Source of the DNA: Pseudomonas sp. B21-048
GTDB taxonomy: Bacteria > Pseudomonadota > Gammaproteobacteria > Pseudomonadales > Pseudomonadaceae
Assembly (NCBI RefSeq): GCF_024748615.1
Contig: NZ_CP087168.1
Span: 4,340,001-4,404,000, forward strand
Length of the DNA: 64,000 nucleotides
Direction: 5' to 3'
Positions 9,430 to 18,065 of this stretch are shown piece by piece. Position 1 is the stretch's first letter. Each line of letters starts with the position of its first letter. The position numbers were made by a program, and so were the translations under genes. The notes below the pieces were generated by a model, which was given only the letters and a program-made list of their open reading frames with translations, was not told the DNA's origin and made no database searches.

Positions 9430-12194
9430 TGACAGCCAATGCCCATCAGCGCACGCCGTCGCTCTCGGTGAGTGACGGTCGTGGCCTGCCGATTCGCCAG
9501 ATCGCTTATTTGCGCACCGTCGCCGGTGAAACGGCTACCGCTCTGGTAACCCGCCAGCAATACGATGTGGCCGGACGCCTGGTGGCGCAATGGGATCCGC
9601 GTCTGTCCAAACCCAACATCGTCACCGCCTACAGCCTGTCCGGCGAGCCGCTGAAAATCGACAGCGTGGACGCCGGCTGGCGCCTGAGCCTGCCGGGGCT
9701 GGCCGGCGAAGCGCTGGAACGCTGGGACGAGCGCGGCAATCATTGGCGCACAACCTACGATGACCAGTTGCGCGTGGTGGCCCTCGAGGAAAACGCCCAA
9801 CCGGACGTCGACACCTTCACCTACGCCGATGCCTCGGCCGACACCGGGCACAACCTGCGCGGCCAGCTAGTCGAACAGGTGGATCCATCGGGCACCTTGC
9901 GTCTCGACAGCTACGGCCTGCTCGGTCAGTCGCTGCGCGAAACCCGCACCTTCCACGATGCCAAGGCCTATGTCAGCCGCCGCACCTACAGCCCGCTGGG
10001 TGCCATGCTGGAACAGACCGATGCCGGCGAACACCGGCAACAGTCGCGCTATGACCTCGCCGGGCAGCTCAGGCACGTACAGTTGCAGCTCAAGGGGCAC
10101 ACGGATTGGCAGCCGGTTTTGCTGGACGCGCAGTACAACGCGGCCGGGCAGATCGTCGAGCAAAAGGCGGGCAACGGCATCATCAGCACTTGGGTCTATG
10201 ACCCGGCCAATGCCCGTCTGCATCGGCAATCGGCACAGAACAACCAGCAGTCGCCCCTTCAGGATTTCGAATACGAATACGATCCGATAGGCAATATCAC
10301 CCGCATCCTCGACCATGCGTTCATCCCCAGCCACTTCGCCAATCAGCGAGTGGATGGCCATCGTGAATTCAGCTACGACTCCCTTTACCAACTGATCACC
10401 GCGACCGGTTACGACGACGCCCCACCGTCAGACCTTCCGGGCCGGCCCGTGCCGACCGCCACCGATGATCGACGCAACTACATCCAGACTTACACTTACG
10501 ATCACGGCGGCAACCTGATCGGGCTACGCCATGTGCGTGACGGTACCAGTCATACCCGCGAGATGTTCATCGACCCGACCAGCAACCGAGGCGTGCGCTG
10601 GGCCCCGGGAGATCCCGAGCCGGCGCTCGACAAACTGTTCGATAGCCACGGCAATCTGCAAGCCCTGCAACCCGGCCAACCCATGCAATGGAACGCCCGG
10701 GATCAATTGGCTTCGGTGACGCTGGTACATCGCGACAACGGTCCCGACGACGAGGAGCACTACCGCTACAGCCAGGGCGTCCGGGTCTACAAACGCCACG
10801 ACACCCACACCTCGACGATCCGCCATTTTCACGAAGTGCACTATCTGCCCGGCCTGGAAATCCGCACCAGGGACGACGGCGAAGAACTGCATGTCATTAC
10901 CCTCGCCGCCGGTTTCGGCAGCGTGCGTTGCCTGCACTGGAAGGCAGGCAAACCGGCCGACATCAACGCCGACCAGTTGCGCTACACCCTGGATGATCAC
11001 CTAGGCTCCTGCGTGATGGAAACGGATCAGCAGGCACAACTGATCAGCCACGAAGGCTACTACCCGTTCGGCGCCACCGCATGGATGACAGCGCGTTCGT
11101 CGGTGGAGGTCGATTACAAGACTGCGCGCTATTCGGGCAAGGAGATGGATGTCAGCGGGCTGTATTACTACGGCATGCGTTATTACGCACCGTGGCTGGG
11201 TCGCTGGACGCAGCCGGATAAATCCGGAACCGTGGATGGATTGAATCTGTACCGGATGACCGGAAACAACCCGATCAACTTTATTGATGCGCAAGGGGCC
11301 ATGATAGCGTCCCCTCCTTTAACGCCTGCACAAACAACAATTGATGTGTCATCCCCATCGTCTAGTACGACATCCCCATCGTCGTCACGCAGAAGCTCCG
11401 TCGCAAGCAGTACGTCGCAAGGCTCTAACACACCTGCGCGGGTGGACAATCCTAAAGCAAACCCTCCCGGCCAATTGCCACCCAAGCCTGAGCAGTCGTG
11501 GCGTGAATGGAGCAAGGGAATGGCTTTGGCGGCCGTCAACTCTCGAGTCGGGTTAGCGTTGCTTCCGGTCGCGACATCAGCGCCTGCTAACGCAGCAGTT
11601 GTTTCAACGATACTGACCGCCAGCGTGCAGCTCATAGTACACGCCACTTTGTTCAACCCGAGCTGGTCTCCACCGGGCACCTGGGATCCAGCGGGCGGTG
11701 GCGCACTACCACCCGCAGACGTCACGCAAAATGCCAACCGTCTGTTTCAAACGATCAACGTCAGCGTAACCATGGCCGGAACTGTTGCCGGGGCCGTGCT
11801 GGGTCCGATAGTGGGGGGACACGTCGACGAGTTCAGAGGCACAAAAGCCAAAGCAGACAAAAAAGCCCAGGCGATCAAGTGGATGGACACAATCGACAAG
11901 TTGATTGCCAAGCAACGCCTGGCGGATGAGGTGTCAGTGAAGGCACAGACCTCGCTGCGTGACCAGGTGTTGGAAGTCGAGGGATTGATAGGCATCACCT
12001 GGCAAACGATGGGAATGCTGGAGAAAATTACCCGTTTGAGACCAGAAGATATCAACCAAAGCGATGCAGCGTCACGTCGAGGATCCACATTCTCTCAAGG
12101 TTCTCATAGCAGCTTTGCCAGTGCGTCAAGCCAAATCACGCGCAGGCTCAACAGAAGCTCTTCGTCAGCTTCTCGGGCGAGCCATTACGTCTGA
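9429..12194 (+). CDS. TcC-like RHS-core toxin with unrecognised C-terminal cargo
   Basis: A 921-residue TcC-type protein. Residues 1-623 are YD-repeat and RHS-associated core (YDPIGNITRI, DDHLGSCVMETD at about 522, GYYPFGATAW, YYYGMRYYAPWLGRW, then NNPINFIDAQG ending at residue 623). In characterised TcC proteins this core is an aspartic self-protease that releases the C-terminal effector into the shell. After the core comes a hypervariable region of about 298 residues. It has a Ser/Thr/Pro-rich linker (about 630-680), two to three hydrophobic stretches (about 698-747 and 775-797), a charged, probably helical segment (about 800-880), and a Ser/Arg-rich basic tail. I do not recognise this effector domain. 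Its base composition looks less GC-rich than the core. No immunity gene is evident downstream. Confidence 0.87.
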   Translation: MTANAHQRTPSLSVSDGRGLPIRQIAYLRTVAGETATALVTRQQYDVAGRLVAQWDPRLSKPNIVTAYSLSGEPLKIDSVDAGWRLSLPGLAGEALERWDERGNHWRTTYDDQLRVVALEENAQPDVDTFTYADASADTGHNLRGQLVEQVDPSGTLRLDSYGLLGQSLRETRTFHDAKAYVSRRTYSPLGAMLEQTDAGEHRQQSRYDLAGQLRHVQLQLKGHTDWQPVLLDAQYNAAGQIVEQKAGNGIISTWVYDPANARLHRQSAQNNQQSPLQDFEYEYDPIGNITRILDHAFIPSHFANQRVDGHREFSYDSLYQLITATGYDDAPPSDLPGRPVPTATDDRRNYIQTYTYDHGGNLIGLRHVRDGTSHTREMFIDPTSNRGVRWAPGDPEPALDKLFDSHGNLQALQPGQPMQWNARDQLASVTLVHRDNGPDDEEHYRYSQGVRVYKRHDTHTSTIRHFHEVHYLPGLEIRTRDDGEELHVITLAAGFGSVRCLHWKAGKPADINADQLRYTLDDHLGSCVMETDQQAQLISHEGYYPFGATAWMTARSSVEVDYKTARYSGKEMDVSGLYYYGMRYYAPWLGRWTQPDKSGTVDGLNLYRMTGNNPINFIDAQGAMIASPPLTPAQTTIDVSSPSSSTTSPSSSRRSSVASSTSQGSNTPARVDNPKANPPGQLPPKPEQSWREWSKGMALAAVNSRVGLALLPVATSAPANAAVVSTILTASVQLIVHATLFNPSWSPPGTWDPAGGGALPPADVTQNANRLFQTINVSVTMAGTVAGAVLGPIVGGHVDEFRGTKAKADKKAQAIKWMDTIDKLIAKQRLADEVSVKAQTSLRDQVLEVEGLIGITWQTMGMLEKITRLRPEDINQSDAASRRGSTFSQGSHSSFASASSQITRRLNRSSSSASRASHYV

Positions 12195-12207
12195 CGTTCT
12201 TGTCTGT

Positions 12208-12240
12208 TCGGGCGGGCACCATGCTATGGTGCCCGCCCGA
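12208..12240 (+). terminator. Perfect 15-bp hairpin after the tcC-like gene
   Basis: TCGGGCGGGCACCAT, loop GCT, ATGGTGCCCGCCCGA: a perfect palindrome between the toxin gene and the sensor kinase. It is followed by CTTTCT, not a clean T-run, so it is a probable but imperfect terminator. Confidence 0.65.
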
Positions 12241-12262
12241 CTTTCTACCTGTTTGCACTAAG

Positions 12263-14023
12263 ATGCTGCCGACTTCCCGTACCGTGCGTTTGTCGTTGTA
12301 TAGCCTGCTGATCATCACCGGGGCGGCCCTTGCCGCCACCTTGGCCATCCGTCACACCGAACGCCAGGCGCTGGAGGAAGACGCCGCGCGAGCCAATCAG
12401 CAACTGGCGCTGTACGCCAACTCCCTGCACACCCTGATCGACCGCTACCGCGCCCTGCCCGCCGTATTGGCGCTGGACCCGGAACTGCGCGCCGCGCTAA
12501 ACGATGAAGTCAGCCCCGAAGAGCAGCTTGCGTTGAACCGCAAACTGGAAAAAATCAACGGCGCCGCGCAGTCCTCGACCCTGGAACTGCTCGACCGCAC
12601 CGGCCTGGCCGTGGCCGCCAGCAACTGGCGCTTGCCCAGCAGTTACGTCGGCCACAATTACGGTTTTCGCCCTTACTTCAGCCAGACCCGCACGCAAGGC
12701 ACCGGGCGCTTTTATGCGGTGGGTGTGACCAGCGGTATTCCCGGGTACTTTCTGTCCAGCGCGGTGACCAGCGACAGCGGTGAGTTCCTCGGCGCCATGG
12801 TGGTGAAACTCGAATTCCCGGAACTGGAGCGCGAATGGCGTCAGGGCAGCGATACGTTGCTGGTCAGCGATGCGCGCGGGATTATCTTCATCGCCAACCA
12901 GCCGGGCTGGCGTTATCGCCAATTGAAACCGCTGAGCGACAGCGACCGCGCCGAGCTCAAAACCACCCGCCAATACGACAAACAGCCGCTAACCCCGCTC
13001 GAATATCAATCGGTGCGACGCTTCGACAACAACAGTGCGCTGACCCGGGTCGATGGCCCCGACGGGACAGCGGATTACCTCTGGGAATCGCTGCCGCTGG
13101 CCGCCGAAGGCTGGACGCTGCATCTATTGCGTCGCCCGCAAGTCGCGTTCGAAGACCGCCGCAACGCCGGGCTCGCCGCCGCCGGGGCGTGGCTGACGCT
13201 GGTGTTTCTGTTGCTATTCCTTAACCAACGCTGGCGCCTGGCCAAACTGCGTCAGCGCAGCCGTGAAGAACTCGAGCGACTGGTGGAAGAACGCACCCGG
13301 GATTTGCGCACCGCCCAGGACGGGCTAGTGCAATCGGCCAAACTCGCCGCTCTCGGTCAGATGTCTGCGGCACTGGCCCATGAAATCAATCAACCACTGA
13401 CCGCCCAGCGCATGCAGCTTGCTACGCTGAGGCTGCTGCTCGATCACGGCCGGGTCGAGGACGCCTACAAGGCGCTCAAACCGGTGGACGACATGCTCAC
13501 GCGCATGGCCTCCCTCACCGGCCACCTGAAAACCTTCGCCCGCAAAAGCCCCAGCGGTCTGCGTGAACGGCTGGACCTGGCGGCGGTGGTCGATCAATCC
13601 TTGCAGTTGCTGGATGCGCGCCTGCGTGACGAGCACATCAGCACCGTGCTACATCTGACTCGCCCGGCTTGGGTGCGTGGCGATGCGATTCGTCTGGAAC
13701 AGGTGCTGATCAACCTGCTGCGCAATGCGCTGGATGCGATGCACGACAAACCCTGCAAACGTCTGGAAATCCGCCTCGAAGCCGATGAACAATTGTGGCG
13801 CCTGAGCGTCGCCGATAACGGTGGCGGCATTGCCGAAGAGAATCTGGGCAAGGTGTTCGATCCATTCTTCACCACCAAACCGGTGGGTGATGGCCTGGGC
13901 CTCGGGCTGGCCGTCTCGTTCGCTATCGCTCACGAAGCAGGCGGACGACTAAGTGCCGACAATGGCGAAAACGGCGCGGTGCTCACCCTGACGTTGCCCA
14001 TTGATCTGGAGGTGCCTGCTTGA
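12263..14023 (+). CDS. mifS: C4-dicarboxylate/alpha-ketoglutarate-type sensor histidine kinase (DctB/MifS family)
   Basis: A 586-residue inner-membrane kinase. TM1 is at about residues 10-32, followed by a large periplasmic double-PAS-like sensor region (about 35-295) typical of DctB. TM2 is at about 300-322, then a coiled linker (REELERLVEERTRDLRTAQ). The HisKA segment contains the phospho-acceptor motif (SAALAHEINQPL), and HATPase_c boxes are visible (NLLRNALDAM; DNGGGIAEENLGKVFDPFFTTKP; GLGLGLAVS). It overlaps its response regulator by one base and is followed by a KgtP-like permease. This suggests the MifSR role known for P. aeruginosa (alpha-ketoglutarate sensing) rather than generic DctB. 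The ribosome-binding site before the chosen ATG is weak. Confidence 0.8.
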   Translation: MLPTSRTVRLSLYSLLIITGAALAATLAIRHTERQALEEDAARANQQLALYANSLHTLIDRYRALPAVLALDPELRAALNDEVSPEEQLALNRKLEKINGAAQSSTLELLDRTGLAVAASNWRLPSSYVGHNYGFRPYFSQTRTQGTGRFYAVGVTSGIPGYFLSSAVTSDSGEFLGAMVVKLEFPELEREWRQGSDTLLVSDARGIIFIANQPGWRYRQLKPLSDSDRAELKTTRQYDKQPLTPLEYQSVRRFDNNSALTRVDGPDGTADYLWESLPLAAEGWTLHLLRRPQVAFEDRRNAGLAAAGAWLTLVFLLLFLNQRWRLAKLRQRSREELERLVEERTRDLRTAQDGLVQSAKLAALGQMSAALAHEINQPLTAQRMQLATLRLLLDHGRVEDAYKALKPVDDMLTRMASLTGHLKTFARKSPSGLRERLDLAAVVDQSLQLLDARLRDEHISTVLHLTRPAWVRGDAIRLEQVLINLLRNALDAMHDKPCKRLEIRLEADEQLWRLSVADNGGGIAEENLGKVFDPFFTTKPVGDGLGLGLAVSFAIAHEAGGRLSADNGENGAVLTLTLPIDLEVPA

Positions 14024-15354
14024 TGCTCAATTCGGTGATGGTGGTCGATGACGAAAGCAGCATCCGCAGCGCCGTCGAACAATGGCTGAGCCTGTCAGGG
14101 TTCGAGGTGCAGCTGTTCAGTCGCGCCGACGAGTGCCTGGCGCAACTGCCGAAGCATTTCCCCGGGGTGATCCTCAGCGACGTGCGCATGCCCGGCATGA
14201 CGGGGCTGGAGCTACTGGCCGAAGTCCAGCGCCGCGATGCCGATTTGCCGGTGATCCTGCTGACCGGTCACGGTGATGTGCCGATGGCCGTCGAAGCGAT
14301 GCGCGACGGCGCCTACGATTTCCTTGAGAAACCCTTCAGCCCGGAAACCCTTCTGAGCAGCCTGCGCCGCGCCTTGGACAAGCGCCGGCTGGTGCTGGAA
14401 AACCGCGCCCTGCATGAACAGGCGGACAATCGCGCCAAACTCGATGCGACGCTGCTGGGGGTATCCCGTGGCTTGCAGACACTGCGCCGGCAAGTGCTGG
14501 ACCTGGCAACGCTGCCGGTCAATGTGCTGATCCGTGGCGAAACTGGCAGCGGCAAGGAATTGGTTGCCCGTTGCTTGCACGACTTCGGTCCCCGCGCAGA
14601 TAAACCCTTCGTGGCGCTGAACTGCGCGGCGATTCCCGAGCAGTTGTTCGAGGCCGAACTGTTCGGCCATGAGAGCGGCGCGTTCACGGGCGCCCAGGGT
14701 AAACGCATCGGCAAGCTCGAATACGCCGACGGCGGCACGCTGTTTCTCGATGAAATCGAAAGCATGCCGTTGGCCCAGCAGGTGAAACTGCTGCGGGTGT
14801 TGCAGGAGCAGAAGCTTGAGCGATTGGGTTCCAACCAGAGCATCCACGTGGACTTGCGGATCATCGCCGCGACCAAACCCGACTTGCTGGATGAAGCCCG
14901 GGCCGGACGCTTTCGCGAAGATTTGGCCTATCGATTGAACGTCGCCGAGTTGCGTCTGCCGCCGTTGCGTGACCGGCGTGAAGACATTCCACTGCTGTTC
15001 GAGTTCTTCGCACAGAGTGCCGCCGAGCGTTTGGGGCGCACCTTTGCGCCCTTGAGCGGACCGCAACTGAGCCATCTGTTGAGCCACGACTGGCCGGGCA
15101 ATGTGCGCGAACTGGCGAACGTCGCCGAGCGACAAGTGCTGGGCCTCGGCGAGCCGGAACCGGCGAGGATCGATCCTGGCCAGTCACTGGCGGCGCAGCA
15201 AGAAGCCTTCGAAGCGCATTGTTTACGCGCGGCATTGACCCGGCATAAAGGTGATGTGAAAGCGGTGCTTGAAGAACTGCTACTGCCGCGTCGTACCTTT
15301 AATGAAAAGATGCAGCGGCATGGACTGACGCGCGAGATGTTCCTCGGCGAATGA
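14023..15354 (+). CDS. mifR: Sigma-54-dependent response regulator (DctD/MifR family)
   Basis: A 443-residue NtrC-family activator. The receiver domain (about residues 1-120) has phospho-acceptor Asp53 in LSDVRMPG. The AAA+ domain (about 145-375) has Walker A GETGSGKE, the sigma-54 contact loop GAFTGAQ and Walker B GGTLFLDEI. The C-terminal Fis-type helix-turn-helix is at about 395-440. The ATG overlaps the kinase stop (TGATG) and follows GGAGGT by 9 bases. The stop codon lies inside the first bases of a repeat element. It probably activates the kgtP-like gene downstream from the -24/-12 promoter at 15578-15593. Confidence 0.85.
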   Translation: MLNSVMVVDDESSIRSAVEQWLSLSGFEVQLFSRADECLAQLPKHFPGVILSDVRMPGMTGLELLAEVQRRDADLPVILLTGHGDVPMAVEAMRDGAYDFLEKPFSPETLLSSLRRALDKRRLVLENRALHEQADNRAKLDATLLGVSRGLQTLRRQVLDLATLPVNVLIRGETGSGKELVARCLHDFGPRADKPFVALNCAAIPEQLFEAELFGHESGAFTGAQGKRIGKLEYADGGTLFLDEIESMPLAQQVKLLRVLQEQKLERLGSNQSIHVDLRIIAATKPDLLDEARAGRFREDLAYRLNVAELRLPPLRDRREDIPLLFEFFAQSAAERLGRTFAPLSGPQLSHLLSHDWPGNVRELANVAERQVLGLGEPEPARIDPGQSLAAQQEAFEAHCLRAALTRHKGDVKAVLEELLLPRRTFNEKMQRHGLTREMFLGE

Positions 15355-15482
15355 TCGTTCCCACGCTCCGCGTGGGAATGCAGCCCGGGACGCTCTGCGT
15401 CCCAAAAGCCGAACGCGGAGCGTCCGTTGAGGCATTCCCACGCGGAGCGTGGGAACGATCAACGCAGAGCGTGGGAACGATC
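15353..15482. repeat. Composite palindromic repeat, GATCGTTCCCACGC family (copy 1)
   Basis: Head-to-head copies of GATCGTTCCCACGC...GCGTGGGAATGC flank a core of GGACGCTCTGCGTCCC and GAACGCGGAGCGTCC, plus an extra half-copy ending GTGGGAACGATC. The same arrangement recurs at 28172, 34433 and 43112, with a minimal form at 51389. It begins inside the mifR-like stop codon. Confidence 0.85.
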
Positions 15483-15577
15483 AGGTTCGGCGAAAATCCG
15501 CTTGTCACCCTGCGCACCATAAGCGGATTTCCGCTCACTCAAGTTTCAAAACCCCTCTAAACCGGCCCTCCTCTCCT

Positions 15578-15593
15578 TGGCACAGCTCCTGCT
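15578..15593 (+). promoter_or_regulatory. Sigma-54 (-24/-12) promoter for the kgtP-like gene
   Basis: TGGCAC-AGCTC-CTGC-T matches the RpoN consensus TGGCAC-N5-TTGC with one mismatch. The GG and GC doublets are correctly 10 bases apart. It lies 63 bases before the transporter start and directly downstream of a sigma-54 activator gene. Confidence 0.8.
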
Positions 15594-15655
15594 ATAGCCC
15601 CAGCAGGCTGCGTTTTAACGCGCTCCACAAAAACAATTAAACGAAGGATCCTTCA

Positions 15656-16975
15656 ATGGATAACTCTAACGCCCTGCCTCTTGGGTCGGCTGCCGCGCCG
15701 GCTAAAGAAAGAACCACCGCCAGCCGGATCAAATCGATCTTCAGCGGCTCTGTCGGCAACATGGTCGAGTGGTACGACTGGTACGTCTACGCCGCCTTCT
15801 CCCTGTACTTCGCCAAAGCCTTTTTTCCTAAAGGCGACACCACCGCACAACTGCTCAACACCGCCGCGATCTTCGCCGTGGGCTTCCTGATGCGCCCGAT
15901 CGGTGGCTGGTTGATGGGTCTCTACGCCGACAAGGCCGGTCGCAAACGTGCGTTGATGGCTTCGGTTTACCTGATGTGCTTCGGCTCGCTGCTGATCGCC
16001 CTGAGCCCGGGTTATGAAACCATCGGTATCGGCGCGCCGATCCTGCTGGTGTTCGCCCGCCTGCTGCAAGGTTTGTCGGTGGGTGGTGAGTACGGCACCT
16101 CGGCCACTTACCTCAGTGAGATGGCGACCAAGGAACGTCGCGGCTTCTACTCCAGCTTCCAGTACGTGACCCTGATCTCCGGCCAGCTCATCGCCTTGGC
16201 AGTGTTGATCGTGCTGCAACAGACCCTGACCACCGAGAAGCTGTATGCCTGGGGCTGGCGCATTCCGTTCGCTATCGGCGCACTGTGTGCCGTAGTCGCG
16301 CTCTACCTGCGTCGTGGCATGGAAGAAACCGAGTCGTTCACCAAGAAAGAGAAAGCCAAGGAAAGCGCGATGCGCACCTTGATGCGCCATCCGAAAGAAC
16401 TGATGACTGTGGTCGGCCTGACCATGGGCGGCACGCTGGCGTTCTACACCTACACCACGTACATGCAGAAATACCTGGTGAACACCGTCGGCATGAGCAT
16501 TTCCGACTCCACCACCATTTCCGCGGCCACGCTGTTCCTGTTCATGTGCCTGCAACCGATCATCGGCGGGCTGTCGGATAAAGTCGGTCGTCGGCCGATC
16601 CTGATCGCCTTCGGTATTCTCGGAACACTGTTCACCGTGCCGATCCTGACCACCCTGCATACTGTCCAGACCTGGTGGGGCGCGTTCTTCCTGATCATGG
16701 CGGCGCTGATCATCGTCAGCGGCTACACCTCGATCAACGCGGTGGTTAAAGCCGAACTGTTCCCGACCGAAATCCGTGCACTGGGTGTTGGCCTGCCGTA
16801 CGCGCTGACCGTGTCGATCTTCGGCGGCACCGCTGAATACATCGCGCTGTGGTTCAAGAGCATCGGCATGGAAACCGGTTACTACTGGTATGTCACGGCG
16901 TGCATCGCGGTGTCGTTGCTGGTGTACGTGACCATGAAAGATACCCGCAAGCATTCGCGGATCGAGACGGACTGA
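15656..16975 (+). CDS. kgtP: Alpha-ketoglutarate/dicarboxylate MHS-family permease, KgtP-like
   Basis: A 439-residue, 12-helix major facilitator of the metabolite:H+ symporter family. Its motifs are GNMVEWYDWYVYAAF in TM1, the loop 2-3 signature (GLYADKAGRKRAL), LLQGLSVGGEYGTSATYLSE and the C-half loop DKVGRRPIL. KgtP imports alpha-ketoglutarate with protons. The start ATG follows AAGGA. The gene stands alone between a sigma-54 promoter and a terminator, next to a MifSR-like pair, consistent with induction by its substrate. A related substrate (another C4/C5 dicarboxylate) cannot be excluded. Confidence 0.85.
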   Translation: MDNSNALPLGSAAAPAKERTTASRIKSIFSGSVGNMVEWYDWYVYAAFSLYFAKAFFPKGDTTAQLLNTAAIFAVGFLMRPIGGWLMGLYADKAGRKRALMASVYLMCFGSLLIALSPGYETIGIGAPILLVFARLLQGLSVGGEYGTSATYLSEMATKERRGFYSSFQYVTLISGQLIALAVLIVLQQTLTTEKLYAWGWRIPFAIGALCAVVALYLRRGMEETESFTKKEKAKESAMRTLMRHPKELMTVVGLTMGGTLAFYTYTTYMQKYLVNTVGMSISDSTTISAATLFLFMCLQPIIGGLSDKVGRRPILIAFGILGTLFTVPILTTLHTVQTWWGAFFLIMAALIIVSGYTSINAVVKAELFPTEIRALGVGLPYALTVSIFGGTAEYIALWFKSIGMETGYYWYVTACIAVSLLVYVTMKDTRKHSRIETD

Positions 16976-16984
16976 CAGCCAATA

Positions 16985-17021
16985 AAAAACGCGCAAAGGT
17001 GCAAAATCTTTGCGCGTTTTT
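16985..17021 (+). terminator. kgtP-like intrinsic terminator
   Basis: AAAAACGCGCAAAG, 9-base loop, CTTTGCGCGTTTTT, 9 bases after the stop. Confidence 0.9.
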
Positions 17022-17163
17022 GTCAGATTCACCGTGGGGCATTCTTCACGGTCAAGTCGGATCGCCACACAAGCCCCCTCCCACAGTGATCGAGGATGGG
17101 CTGGAAATATGCCGCAGGCCCTTGCACCATGAGCACCTCCCGAACGCTCCAGGAATTCACTGT

Positions 17164-17793
17164 ATGCCCGACGACATCCACTTCTACGAACCCGCCAACG
17201 GCCATGGCCTGCCGCATGACCCGTTCAACGCCATCGTCGGCCCGCGCCCTATCGGCTGGATTTCCTCTCAGGACGCCAACGGTCGCCTGAACCTGGCGCC
17301 CTACAGCTTCTTCAACGCCTTCAACTACATTCCGCCGATCATTGGGTTTTCCAGCGTCGGGCGCAAAGACAGCCTGAATAACATCGAGCAGACCGGCGAA
17401 TTCGCCTGGAACCTGGCGACCCGACCACTGGCCGAGCAGATGAATCAGAGCTGCGCCATGGTCGGGCCTGAAGTCGATGAGTTCGAACTCTCCGGGCTGA
17501 CCACCACGGCGTCGAAAATCATTCAGGTGCCACGGGTCGCCGAAAGCCCGGTGTCCTTCGAGTGCAAGGTCACGCAGATCATTCAGTTGCAGCGCGCCAA
17601 CAAGGAAGTGGTGCCGAGCTGGCTGATTCTCGGCGAAGTGGTCGCCGTGCACATCGCCAAATGGCTGTTGAAGGATGGGGTGTACGACACCGCCGCGGCA
17701 GAACCGATTCTGCGCGGCGGCGGGCCGGCGGATTACTTTCAGCTGGGGCCAGAGGCATTGTTCAAGATGTTCCGCCCGGGAGCGGCCAAGTAA
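17164..17793 (+). CDS. Flavin reductase-like FMN-binding split-barrel protein
   Basis: A 209-residue protein of the flavin reductase-like family. RPIGWISSQDANGRLNLAPYS followed by FFNAFNYIPP is the characteristic FMN-binding segment near the N-terminus (about residues 28-60). Family members bind FMN non-covalently and reduce flavin or a bound substrate; the substrate here is not known. The start is the ATG after AGGAATTC. It is followed, with no gap, by a convergent small gene. Confidence 0.75.
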   Translation: MPDDIHFYEPANGHGLPHDPFNAIVGPRPIGWISSQDANGRLNLAPYSFFNAFNYIPPIIGFSSVGRKDSLNNIEQTGEFAWNLATRPLAEQMNQSCAMVGPEVDEFELSGLTTTASKIIQVPRVAESPVSFECKVTQIIQLQRANKEVVPSWLILGEVVAVHIAKWLLKDGVYDTAAAEPILRGGGPADYFQLGPEALFKMFRPGAAK

Positions 17794-18024
17794 CTACCAG
17801 AGCAGGTCGGCGTCTTCTTTAACGTCTTTGAGGTGGGTCAGCTCTTTGGCCGCGGCCTCGTCGGCTTCATGAGCAGTCTTGAAGGTCTGGCTTTCCAGCA
17901 CTTTGTGAAAACGCGGGGCACCGGAACCCCCGAGGGCTTTGACGGCAATCGCGGCGTGGTAACCGCCCTCGCCCGGTACTACGGCTGAAACGGCTTCGAA
18001 GTGTTCAAAGGCTTTGCGTGCCAT
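17794..18024 (-). CDS. Small conserved-looking hypothetical protein (76 aa)
   Basis: A 76-residue soluble, acidic, Ala/Glu/Lys-rich protein with no signal peptide or membrane segment and no motif I recognise. The C-terminal half (ESQTFKTAHEADEAAAKELTHLKD) is probably helical. It starts at an ATG at 18024 and ends directly against the stop of the convergent flavin reductase-like gene. Real coding is favoured by the tight packing and plausible composition. Function unknown. Confidence 0.6.
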   Translation of the reverse strand: MARKAFEHFEAVSAVVPGEGGYHAAIAVKALGGSGAPRFHKVLESQTFKTAHEADEAAAKELTHLKDVKEDADLLW

Positions 18025-18065
18025 GTCACGGATCCTGGCTAATGGAGAATGGCGCCATTAAACCC

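Noticed and set aside
12263..15354. Naming the pair DctB/DctD for C4-dicarboxylate DctA control
   Set aside because: The adjacent transporter is KgtP-like and no dctA or dctPQM gene is present; MifSR fits the context better, though the families overlap.
15353..15482. Possible CRISPR-like repetition
   Set aside because: Units are inverted and nested, not direct repeats with unique spacers, and no cas genes are present.
15653..17068. 471-residue antisense frame over the kgtP-like gene
   Set aside because: His/Gln/Gly-rich composition, no recognisable domain, and it runs through the kgtP terminator.
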